A DNA stretch of 64,000 nucleotides from Streptomyces sp. NBC_01549 (GTDB lineage Bacteria; Actinomycetota; Actinomycetes; Streptomycetales; Streptomycetaceae): contig NZ_JAPEPW010000001.1 of the NCBI RefSeq assembly GCF_026339955.1, forward strand, positions 3,064,501 through 3,128,500, in the 5' to 3' direction. Below the pieces are notes generated by a model that was not told the DNA's origin, searched no databases, and was given only the letters and a program-made list of their open reading frames with translations. The translations under genes and the position numbers were made by a program. Positions 56,897-64,000 of this stretch are shown here, in pieces; positions within the stretch are counted from its first letter, which is position 1, and every line of letters begins with the position of its first letter.

Positions 56897-58170
56897 TTGG
56901 AGATCGGCTCCAGGACCTCACGGCCGCCCAGGTACGGACGCAGCACCTCGGGCACCCGCACGGAGCCGTCGGCCAGCTGGTGGTTCTCCAGGATCGCCAC
57001 GATCGTGCGCGGGACGGCGCACAGCGTGCCGTTCAGCGTCGCCAGCGGCTGGACCTTCTTGCCGTCGCGCATGCGCACGGACAGGCGGCGGGCCTGGAAG
57101 CCGTCACAGTTCGAGGCTGAGGTCAGCTCGCGGTACTTGCCCTGGGTCGGGATCCACGCCTCGCAGTCGAACTTGCGGGACGCGGAGGCACCGAGGTCGC
57201 CCGAGGCCACGTCGATGACCTGGAAGGGCAGCTCGAGGCCGGTCAGCCACTGCTTCTCCCAGTCGAGGAGCCGCTTGTGCTCGTTCTCCGCGTCCTCGGG
57301 GTCGACGTACGAGAACATCTCGACCTTGTCGAACTGGTGCACACGGAAGATGCCGCGGGTGTCCTTGCCGTAGGTACCGGCCTCGCGGCGGAAGCACGGC
57401 GAGAAGCCGGCGTAGCGCAGCGGCAACTGGCCGGCGTCCAGGATCTCGTCCATGTGGTACGCCGCGAGGGGGACCTCGGAGGTGCCGACCAGGTAGTAGT
57501 CGTCCTTCTCCAGGTGGTACACGTTCTCCGCGGCCTGGCCGAGGAAGCCGGTGCCCTCCATGGCGCGCGGGCGGACCAGGGCCGGGGTCAGCATCGGGGT
57601 GAAGCCGGCCTCGGTGGCCTGCGCGATCGCGGCGTTGACGAGGGCGAGTTCCAGGAGCGCGCCGACACCCGTCAGGTAGTAGAAGCGCGAGCCGGAGACC
57701 TTGGCGCCCCGCTCGACGTCGATGGCACCGAGCGCCTCGCCGAGCTCCAGGTGGTCCTTGGGCTCGAAGCCCTCGGCGCCGAAGTCGCGGATCGTGCCGT
57801 GCGTCTCCAGGACGACGAAGTCCTCCTCGCCGCCGACCGGGACGTCCGGGTGGACCAGGTTGCCGAGCTGGAGGAGCAGACGCTTGGTCTCCTCGTCCGC
57901 CTCGTGCTGTTCGGCGTCGGCGGCCTTGACGGCGGCCGCGAGCTCCCCGGCCTTCTTCAGCAGCTCGGCCTTCTCGTCGCCGGAGGCCTTGGGGATCAGC
58001 TTGCCGAGCGCCTTCTGCTCGGATCGGAGCTCGTCGAAGCGGACGCCGGACGACCTGCGCCGCTCGTCGGCAGAGAGGAGGGAGTCGACGAGGGCGACGT
58101 CCTCTCCACGGGCGCGCTGGGAGGCGCGAACACGGTCGGGGTCCTCACGGAGCAGGCGAAGGTCAATCAC
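56893..58170 (-). CDS. serS: Seryl-tRNA synthetase
   Basis: A 425-residue class II synthetase. The N-terminal coiled-coil tRNA arm spans about 30-110 ([44 protein letters not shown]). Motif 2 is [31 protein letters not shown] and motif 3 region contains [12 protein letters not shown]. It charges tRNA-Ser and, together with the adjacent tRNA-Ser gene, forms a local serine-translation cluster. Length is normal. Confidence 0.97.
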   Translation of the reverse strand: MIDLRLLREDPDRVRASQRARGEDVALVDSLLSADERRRSSGVRFDELRSEQKALGKLIPKASGDEKAELLKKAGELAAAVKAADAEQHEADEETKRLLLQLGNLVHPDVPVGGEEDFVVLETHGTIRDFGAEGFEPKDHLELGEALGAIDVERGAKVSGSRFYYLTGVGALLELALVNAAIAQATEAGFTPMLTPALVRPRAMEGTGFLGQAAENVYHLEKDDYYLVGTSEVPLAAYHMDEILDAGQLPLRYAGFSPCFRREAGTYGKDTRGIFRVHQFDKVEMFSYVDPEDAENEHKRLLDWEKQWLTGLELPFQVIDVASGDLGASASRKFDCEAWIPTQGKYRELTSASNCDGFQARRLSVRMRDGKKVQPLATLNGTLCAVPRTIVAILENHQLADGSVRVPEVLRPYLGGREVLEPISK

Positions 58171-58406
58171 CCCTCAAGGCTACCGGTGCGCGCTTCCGGC
58201 CATCGACTCGATATTCCGCTCCGTCGGTTCTGTGGCGTTATGAGTGAAATGCCGGACCGAATTTTTCTTGATCGCCGACGCTCGTCAATGATCGCCCATC
58301 AGAGTCGGTCCGCGTCAATAAAAGGGACGGTACTCCCTGAAACGGGGCAGACGGTAACCAGGAGGTTGACTGGATTCCCTTGTGAAGAGCGGTACTTGAG
58401 AAGAGG

Positions 58407-58717
58407 TTGTCCACAGGGTTCACGCTCCCGCAGAGTTATCCACAGGCTGTGCGGAAGATCTGTGGACTTCGGAGGTGATCCTTCCGAAAGCCGCATGCGG
58501 GACGAAGAATTCCCGGGTCAAACCATCCGTACACCCACGTTCGAGTGGAAATGCTTCGCTCCAAAGGATTGATCAAGGGAAAAGAGTGGACGAGGGGTGA
58601 CGTGCGGGGCTGTGGACGAACTTGGGCCCTGTAGGCCGATTTGTCGATGATGTAGTGCTTCGTTGTCGACTTGTCCCCAGGTCGAGAAGCACACCTGTGG
58701 ATAACATCTGTGGATGA
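58407..58717. promoter_or_regulatory. DnaA-box-rich intergenic region (serS-pheA)
   Basis: Box-like nonamers are TTGTCCACA (58407), TTATCCACA (58436), TGTGGACTT (58461), TGTGGACGA (58611), TTGTCCCCA (58671), TGTGGATAA (58696) and TGTGGATGA (58709). Two match consensus exactly and one is an exact reverse. No gene is visible in the 619-bp gap 58,171-58,789. The region must also hold the promoter of serS. Confidence 0.75.
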
Positions 58718-58789
58718 GGAAAATCTGCAGGTAGGACCAGTGCAATGGGGCCTGGAACAGGCCCGGAGCCACAGAAAGCCTGGAACGGC

Positions 58790-59725
58790 CTAGAACCGTC
58801 CGTCCTGGCAGCGCGCCAGCCAGTCCGATGCCGCCGAGAAATCGCCGTCCGATGTTCCGGGCCGCAGCGGCCGTACGTCCTTCAGGGCGACCCCGGCCCG
58901 CGGATAGGACCCGAGAAAGCGCACCTGGGGGCTGATGCGCTTGAGGCCCATCAGTGCCTCGCCCACGCGGCGGTCGGTGATGTGGCCCTCCGCGTCCACG
59001 GAGAAGCAGTAGTTGCCGATGCCCTGGCCGGTGGGCCGCGATTCAATCCGCATCAGGTTGACGCCACGCACGGCGAACTCCTGGAGGAGTTCGAGCAGTG
59101 CACCCGGGTGGTCGTCGCCGAGCCAGATGACCACGGACGTCTTGTCGGCGCCGGTCGGGGCCGCGGGCCGGGCCGGACGGCCGACCAGCACGAAGCGGGT
59201 CTCGGCGTTCGCCGCGTCGTGGATCTCGGTCACCAGTGGCTCGAGCCCGTAGGTCGCCGCCGCGAACTCGCCCGCGAAGGCCGCGTCGTACCGGCCCTCC
59301 TGGACCAGGCGGGCGCCGTCCGCGTTCGAGGCCGCCGACTCCCACACGGTGTTCGGCAGGTTGGTGCCGAGCCAGTTGCGTACCTGCGGCTGGGCGACCG
59401 GATGGCCGGTGACCGTCTTGATGTCCTTCAGGGCGGTGCCGGGCCTGACCAGCAGGGCGAAGGCGATCGGCAGGACGACCTCGCGGTAGATCATCAGCGG
59501 CTCGCCCTTGGCGAGCTCGTCGAGGGTGGCGGTGACACCGCCCTCGACCGAGTTCTCGATCGGGACGAGCGCGCCCGCGGCCTCGCTCCCGCGCACCGCG
59601 TCGAGCGCGGCCGGCACGGACACCATGGGCACCAGCTCCCGTGTCGCGGCTTCCGGGAGCGTGCGGAGGGCGGCCTCGGTGAACGTTCCCTCGGGGCCGA
59701 GATAGGTGTAGCGCGTCGCCGACAT
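58790..59725 (-). CDS. pheA: Prephenate dehydratase
   Basis: A 311-residue PDT with a C-terminal ACT domain. The catalytic region holds ALVPIENSVEGGVT (conserved Thr) and the TRF-type motif ETRFVLVGR near 185. The ACT domain (DHPGALLELLQEFAVRGVNLMRIESRPTG) binds Phe for feedback control. It makes phenylpyruvate from prephenate. ATG 59725 (MSATRYTYLGPEGTF) is the family-typical start. Confidence 0.95.
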   Translation of the reverse strand: MSATRYTYLGPEGTFTEAALRTLPEAATRELVPMVSVPAALDAVRGSEAAGALVPIENSVEGGVTATLDELAKGEPLMIYREVVLPIAFALLVRPGTALKDIKTVTGHPVAQPQVRNWLGTNLPNTVWESAASNADGARLVQEGRYDAAFAGEFAAATYGLEPLVTEIHDAANAETRFVLVGRPARPAAPTGADKTSVVIWLGDDHPGALLELLQEFAVRGVNLMRIESRPTGQGIGNYCFSVDAEGHITDRRVGEALMGLKRISPQVRFLGSYPRAGVALKDVRPLRPGTSDGDFSAASDWLARCQDGRF

Positions 59726-59760
59726 ACTCGTCACCCTAATAGGGCCCGCTCTGCCCGGGA

Positions 59761-61080
59761 TCACCCTTCCAGCAGCCGCTGCCCCACGTACTCCCCCTCC
59801 GCCGCCCCGCCCGGCACCGCGAACAGCCCGCTCGCCTCGTGGCGTATGAACGTCGACAGGGCGTCGCCGCGGTCGAGCTTGCGCTGCACCGGGACGAAGC
59901 CGCGCAGCGGATCCGCCTGCCAGCAGACGAAGAGCAGGCCGGCGTCGGGCACCCCGCCCGTGTCGAAGCCGTCGTGGAAGGAGAACGGGCGGCGCAGCAT
60001 CGCGGCGCCGCCGTTCCGGTCCGGCCGGGTGATCCGGGCGTGCGCGTTGAGAGGAACGACCAGGTTGGCGTCGGCGTCGGTCTTGTCGAGGTTCATCGCG
60101 GTCGTCTCGGTGCCGCCGGTCAGCGGCGCCCCGGTGGACTTCTTCCGCCCGATGACGTCCTCCTGGGCCTTGACCGAGAGCTTCTCCCAGTCGTCGAGAA
60201 GCATCCGGATCCGGCGTACGACGGCGTACGAGCCGTTCGCCATCCACGCCGGGTCGCCGGCGGCGGGCACGAAGATGCGCTGGTCGAAGTCGGCCTCGGA
60301 CGGCTTCGGATTGCGGGTGCCGTCGATCTGGCCCATCAGGTTGCGGGCCGTCATCGGCTGGGCCGTGGCGCCGGGCGAGCGGTTGAAACCGTTCATCTGC
60401 CAGCGCACCCGGGCAGCGCTGCCCGCGTCCTTCTGGAGTGTGCGCAGGGCGTGGAAGGCGACCAGGGCGTCGTTGGCGCCGATCTGCACCCACAGGTCGC
60501 CGTTGCTGCGTGACTTGTCGAGGTGGTCGGAGGAGAAGTCGGGCAGCGGGTCGAGGGCGACCGGGCGCTGCTTCTCCAGGCCTGTCCGCGCGAAGAAGCT
60601 GTTTCCGAAGCCGAAAGTGACCGTCAGGGACGACGGTCCGGCGTCACGGGCGACGTCCGTGTCGTCCTGCGTGGCGGCCTCGCCCGCCATCAGCCGCTGG
60701 GCGGTCGTCGACCAGCGGCGCAGCAGTGCGGCGGCCTCCTTGCGGCCCGCGCCCGCGGCCAGGTCGAAGGCGACGAGGTGGCCACGGGCCTGGAGCGCGG
60801 TGGTGATGCCGGGCTGATGTTTCCCGTGAAACATCACCGTGTCCGCGCCGAGCGAGGTCAGGGGCGCGGCCTTGTCGGTGGACGGTGCGGCCGCGTAACC
60901 GGCGGCACCTCCGGCCGCGCCCAGGGCGAGACCGGTGGCACCGGCGGTGCCGAGCAGTCGGCGCCGGGAAAAGACTCCTCCAGAAGAGGGCTTCTGGGAA
61001 ACAGAAGAGGGTTTCTGGGAAACGGCCTCTCCTGAAAGGGCATTTTCCGAGGTGGCTTCCGGAGTGGACTGGTCAGCCAT
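59761..61080 (-). CDS. dtpA: Dyp-type peroxidase with Tat signal
   Basis: A 439-residue heme peroxidase. The Tat signal SRRRLLGTAGATGLALGAAGG is at about 38-60. The DyP fingerprint GxxDG appears as GQIDGTRNP, and heme-pocket residues are in the C-terminal half. It is exported folded, probably as a lipoprotein-like or cell-wall enzyme. In S. lividans the matching DtpA works with Sco and ECuC in copper delivery for GlxA and development; the gene order here is the same. A degenerate parS lies within the gene. Confidence 0.9.
   Translation of the reverse strand: MADQSTPEATSENALSGEAVSQKPSSVSQKPSSGGVFSRRRLLGTAGATGLALGAAGGAAGYAAAPSTDKAAPLTSLGADTVMFHGKHQPGITTALQARGHLVAFDLAAGAGRKEAAALLRRWSTTAQRLMAGEAATQDDTDVARDAGPSSLTVTFGFGNSFFARTGLEKQRPVALDPLPDFSSDHLDKSRSNGDLWVQIGANDALVAFHALRTLQKDAGSAARVRWQMNGFNRSPGATAQPMTARNLMGQIDGTRNPKPSEADFDQRIFVPAAGDPAWMANGSYAVVRRIRMLLDDWEKLSVKAQEDVIGRKKSTGAPLTGGTETTAMNLDKTDADANLVVPLNAHARITRPDRNGGAAMLRRPFSFHDGFDTGGVPDAGLLFVCWQADPLRGFVPVQRKLDRGDALSTFIRHEASGLFAVPGGAAEGEYVGQRLLEG
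60819..60832. promoter_or_regulatory. parS-like site (one mismatch) inside the Dyp gene
   Basis: GTTTCCCGTGAAAC differs at one base from consensus and lies in coding sequence. Confidence 0.65.
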
Positions 61081-61088
61081 GGTGAGGT

Positions 61089-63179
61089 TCAGCCGATCTT
61101 CGCGTTCTTGGTGACGGTCGTCTGGTCGATATCGGAGGTGCGTACGGTCACCGCGATCTCCCAGTCGCCCGCCATCGGGATCTGCACCCCGATCGCCGAC
61201 CAGTGGCCGGTGGCGATGCGGTCGGGGGTCACCGGCAGCGGGCCGATCTTCTTGGCCTCCAGGGTGAAGGCGACCTTCACCTCGGGGATGTCGAAGGCCT
61301 TGCCGTTCGGCCGTTCCACGTAGACGTGCATCTCGTTGCCGCCGACGCGGGCCGGGTCGAGGGTGACCTCCGCGGTGCCCTTGCCGTCCTGGCCGCCCGT
61401 GTCGAACGGGAGCTTCAGTGAGAGGGACCCGGACCGCTGTGAGGAGGACGTGGTGGACTGCTGGGCCGTCTCCTCCGTACGCCCCGGCTCGGTGGACGTC
61501 AGTACGGTCGTCACGGCCAGCAGGACGACGGCGACGCCCGCCTCGGCGAGCACCGAGCGACGCAGGCCTGCCCGTGCCGGGTCGGCGTCGCGGAGGCGCT
61601 TCTGACGCGCGGTGGCCACGGCAGCCTGTTGCCGGGCCAGTTGAGCGGCGCGCCGGGAGTTCCCCGAGGTCGAGCCCCCCGAGGTCGAGCCCCCGGAGGT
61701 CGAGTCCTTGGAGCTCGAGTTTCTGGAATTCGCGGGCACCTTCGTCGACTGCTTCGTCCGCTGTCCGGCGTAAGCCGTCGCTCCGGCCGTGGCCCCGGCC
61801 GTCGCCATGGCCTTCGCCTCGGGTGCCTCGAACAGCTGCGCCGTCCAGCGCCGCGAGATCCACCCGATGCCGATGAGGACGGCCACCAGGCCGACCTTGA
61901 CGAGCAGCAGCTGCCCGTACGACGTTCCGGTCAGGGCCGACCAGGAGCCGACCTGGCGCCAGGACTGGTAGATCCCGGTCGCGGCCAGCACGGTCACGCT
62001 GCCGAACGCGACGCGTGAGAAGCGCCGTACGGTCGCCGCCTCGATCTGCGCCTCGGCGGGCGCCCGGAACAGCGCGACCAGCAGCGTCGACAGGCCGCCC
62101 AGCCAGACGGCGACCGCCAGCAGGTGCAGCACGTCGACGGGCATCGCGAGGCCCGGCTGGATACCGGTGGAGGCGTGCTCGGCCATCGCCCAGCTCGCCG
62201 CCAGGCCCGCCGCGACGACGGTGCCGCCGATCGCGAGCCCGAACGCGAGATCCTTCCTCTCGACATCGGCGTCGCCTTCGCCGGACACCTCGCGCTCGCC
62301 CTCGCCGGACAGCGCGCCCTTGTCGGTCGCCTCGGCCTCATCCGACGTGTGGGCCCCGTCGCGCCGCGCGTACGCCCCGAAGAGCACCGCGATGAACAGC
62401 GCGCCCGCGGCGAGCAGCAGCAGCCGTGAGACCAGTGCCGCTCCCGCCTTGGTCTGCAGCACCTGTCCGAGCAGTGTCAGGTCGAAGATGTCGCCGACCT
62501 TGCCGGAGCCGACGTAGGAGCCGCGCAGGAGCAGCAGTGCGAGGGTGGCGCCGGTCAGCGCGAGCCACCCGGAGACCACGAGTCGTTGCACCGGACGGAC
62601 GCCGGCGCCGCGCTGCCAGCAGGTCAGTACGAAGGCCGCGCCACCCACCAGGAGGATGAATCCGGCGTACGAGACATACCGTCCGATCCCATAGAGTGCG
62701 CCGACGACTCCGCCGCCCACGGCGGGGTCGGAGAGCGCGACGGAGGTCTGCGAGGGTGCGCCGATGGAGAAGGTGAAGGCGCCGGATACGGGATGGCTGT
62801 CCGCCGACACCACCTGGTAGGTGACGGTGAACGTGCCGTCGGGCAGCCCCGAGTGGAGCTTCACGCCATAGGTGGTGCCGCCCAGGTCGACCGCTTTGCC
62901 GGTGTCGACGCGCTTGCCCTTGGGGTCGAGCACGCGCACCGAGCCGTCGGACAGGGCGACCCTCTCGGAGAACGTCAGCGAGACCTGGGTGGGTGCTTGG
63001 TTGACCACCGCTCCCTGCTGGGGGGTGCTGCCCGTCAGTGCGGCGTGCGCGGAGGCGGGCGTGGCGCCGGCCAGGACCGCGCCGGCCACGGCGAGGAGCA
63101 GCAAGAGCAGTGCCCGTACCCGAAAAGCGACCCCTCCAGTGGTGGTGGCAGGCGCATGGGGAGCGATGGTCTGTGTCAC
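61089..63179 (-). CDS. CopC-CopD fused copper-resistance protein
   Basis: A 696-residue membrane protein. A signal peptide (about 20-45) ends at ASAHA, giving mature His1, the CopC copper ligand. The CopC domain follows (AALTGSTPQQGAVV ... VTYQVVSADSHPVSG). CopD then contributes eight helices. A low-complexity STSGGSTSGGST linker precedes a last helix and an extracytoplasmic immunoglobulin-like YtkA/FixH-type domain. It binds or imports extracellular copper. It lies between PCuAC and the Dyp gene and is cotranscribed with them. Confidence 0.9.
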   Translation of the reverse strand: MTQTIAPHAPATTTGGVAFRVRALLLLLLAVAGAVLAGATPASAHAALTGSTPQQGAVVNQAPTQVSLTFSERVALSDGSVRVLDPKGKRVDTGKAVDLGGTTYGVKLHSGLPDGTFTVTYQVVSADSHPVSGAFTFSIGAPSQTSVALSDPAVGGGVVGALYGIGRYVSYAGFILLVGGAAFVLTCWQRGAGVRPVQRLVVSGWLALTGATLALLLLRGSYVGSGKVGDIFDLTLLGQVLQTKAGAALVSRLLLLAAGALFIAVLFGAYARRDGAHTSDEAEATDKGALSGEGEREVSGEGDADVERKDLAFGLAIGGTVVAAGLAASWAMAEHASTGIQPGLAMPVDVLHLLAVAVWLGGLSTLLVALFRAPAEAQIEAATVRRFSRVAFGSVTVLAATGIYQSWRQVGSWSALTGTSYGQLLLVKVGLVAVLIGIGWISRRWTAQLFEAPEAKAMATAGATAGATAYAGQRTKQSTKVPANSRNSSSKDSTSGGSTSGGSTSGNSRRAAQLARQQAAVATARQKRLRDADPARAGLRRSVLAEAGVAVVLLAVTTVLTSTEPGRTEETAQQSTTSSSQRSGSLSLKLPFDTGGQDGKGTAEVTLDPARVGGNEMHVYVERPNGKAFDIPEVKVAFTLEAKKIGPLPVTPDRIATGHWSAIGVQIPMAGDWEIAVTVRTSDIDQTTVTKNAKIG

Positions 63180-63192
63180 GGTGATCCCTCCC

Positions 63193-63678
63193 TCAGTGCC
63201 CGGTCTTGGGGTTGTACGTCGCGGACTTCACCGGCATGGAGACCTTCACCGCGCCCGCCTTGGTGAAGTGGAGCGTCACCGACACCTTCTCGCCCTCCAG
63301 GGGCTTGTGGGTGAGCTTTTCGAACATGAGGTGGTTGCCGCCGCTCGCGAAGTCCAGTGACCCGTCGGCGGGCACGGCGAACGACTTCCGCTCCTCCATC
63401 GCGCCCCCCTTGGTGGAGTGCAGCGTGACGTCGGAGGCGAGGCCGCTGGTGACGGAGGTCAGGGTGTCGGCGCCGCCGGAGTTGGTGACGGTGAAGAAGC
63501 CGGCCGCCATGGTGTCCATGACGGGGGCGGGCATATAGGCGCCGGTGATCTTCAGTTCGGGCTTGTCCGCGCTGTGCGAGGAGGAGTCGTCGGAGCCGCA
63601 GCCCGCCAGCGCCAGCGCTGTGGCGGTCAGCGCCACGTATCCCGCGAGACGCCTCGAAGGGGCTCCGGATCGGCTCAC
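63193..63678 (-). CDS. PCu(A)C copper chaperone lipoprotein
   Basis: A 161-residue exported chaperone. The lipobox is ALALAGC near 25-31. The PCu(A)C metal motif H-x(n)-M is visible: M in [16 protein letters not shown] in [10 protein letters not shown], and NHLMFEKL with HF near the C-terminus. The family passes Cu(I) to Sco or to cytochrome oxidase CuA. In S. lividans the equivalent is ECuC. The GTG start overlaps the stop of the sco gene by 4 bp (GTGA). Confidence 0.9.
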   Translation of the reverse strand: MSRSGAPSRRLAGYVALTATALALAGCGSDDSSSHSADKPELKITGAYMPAPVMDTMAAGFFTVTNSGGADTLTSVTSGLASDVTLHSTKGGAMEERKSFAVPADGSLDFASGGNHLMFEKLTHKPLEGEKVSVTLHFTKAGAVKVSMPVKSATYNPKTGH

Positions 63679-64000
63679 GGATTCTCTCCCTTGATGAGCT
63701 TGGGGAGGTCCTTGGTGTAGTCGTCGACGGTGGCGTCCTCTCCGTAGATCACGTAGCCCCCGTCGGTCTTCGGTGAGAACGCGATGACCTGGGTGCCGTG
63801 CACGGAGACGAGCTTGCCGTTCTTGTCCTTCGTCGTCGGCTCGATGGAGATGCCGAGAGTGCGGGCGCCCGCCTGGACGGTGGGGAAGTCGCCGGTGAGG
63901 CCGACGAAGGCGGGGTCGATCCCCTTGAGCCACTTGCCGAGCGCGGCGGGAGTGTCGCGCGCCGGGTCGGTGGTGACGAACACGACCTTGAACTTGTCCT
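63675..64000 (-). CDS. sco: Sco (SenC/PrrC-family) copper-binding protein, C-terminal part
   Basis: The gene continues past the window end; about 108 C-terminal residues are visible. The pattern [16 protein letters not shown] followed by [21 protein letters not shown] is typical of Sco thioredoxin-like proteins, with the copper-ligand His in SVHGTQV. The CxxxC motif lies upstream of the window. Sco delivers Cu to cytochrome oxidase. It is the first visible gene of the sco-ecuC-copCD-dtpA operon. Confidence 0.88.
   Translation of the reverse strand, partial: DKFKVVFVTTDPARDTPAALGKWLKGIDPAFVGLTGDFPTVQAGARTLGISIEPTTKDKNGKLVSVHGTQVIAFSPKTDGGYVIYGEDATVDDYTKDLPKLIKGENP

Noticed and set aside
58790-60493. 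567-codon frame running from the Dyp region into pheA as a fusion protein
   Set aside because: The upstream half is out of frame with the Dyp gene and motif-free. The pheA start at 59725 gives a full-length family protein.

Overview
The window is a GC-rich chromosomal segment from a Streptomyces species, read from the oriC-proximal core. Several things point there. ssgR-ssgA are sporulation genes of this group. The order ssgRA / thiC / cydAB-cydCD / sensor kinase / kptA / serS / pheA / Dyp peroxidase-copper operon matches what I recall of the S. coelicolor SCO392x-SCO396x region. Six parS-type palindromes (GTTTCACGTGAAAC and one-base variants) are scattered through the window, as expected near oriC.

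Left core (1-31.2 kb): end of an MFS exporter and a GlcG/HbpS-like gene; GNAT, HAD, a flavohaemoglobin-type protein, a Nudix hydrolase and a LysR regulator; a trans-sulfuration PLP enzyme with a LMW phosphatase; a membrane protein, a cupin and a DUF5326 protein; ssgR and ssgA; a YibE/F membrane protein with a His/Gly/Pro-rich tail; a TPP riboswitch and thiC; a TerD-VWA protein; a membrane protein; a metallophosphoesterase; a LacI regulator; a HisC-type aminotransferase; a perfect Rex operator upstream of cydA-cydB-cydCD; a GAF histidine kinase preceded by a tandem 18-bp repeat; and a HAD phosphatase.

Accessory island (about 31,846-47,660, ~15.8 kb): an integrated element is inserted inside a luciferase-like monooxygenase (LLM) gene. 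The 3' part of that gene lies at 31,156-31,846 and the 5' part at 47,658-47,882, and the two rejoin cleanly across a shared CGAG. The mobility genes are decayed: the serine recombinase has a frameshift that removes its catalytic serine, and it is fused by deletion to a DUF2637 remnant; the relaxase is split by a 221-bp MITE-like insertion with a 10-bp target duplication. Apparently intact cargo includes mobC, a flavoprotein/XRE operon, an ABC ATPase, an ArsR-CorA metal module, two unknown genes and a PIN-type toxin-antitoxin pair at the right edge. An IS256-family element is present with clear ends and an 8-bp target duplication. The island also carries a complete LLM gene homologous to the one it breaks, followed 80 bp later by a second copy of the right-end attachment sequence.

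Right core (47.9-64 kb): kptA; a MerR regulator; an alpha/beta-hydrolase-SDR fusion; two ABC ATPase/permease pairs; a serine tRNA (GCT); a HAD phosphatase and serS; a DnaA-box-rich intergenic region; pheA; and a Dyp peroxidase / CopCD / PCuAC / Sco copper-trafficking operon cut by the window end. Further pairs of DnaA-box-like sites lie at 48.6 and 51.6 kb.
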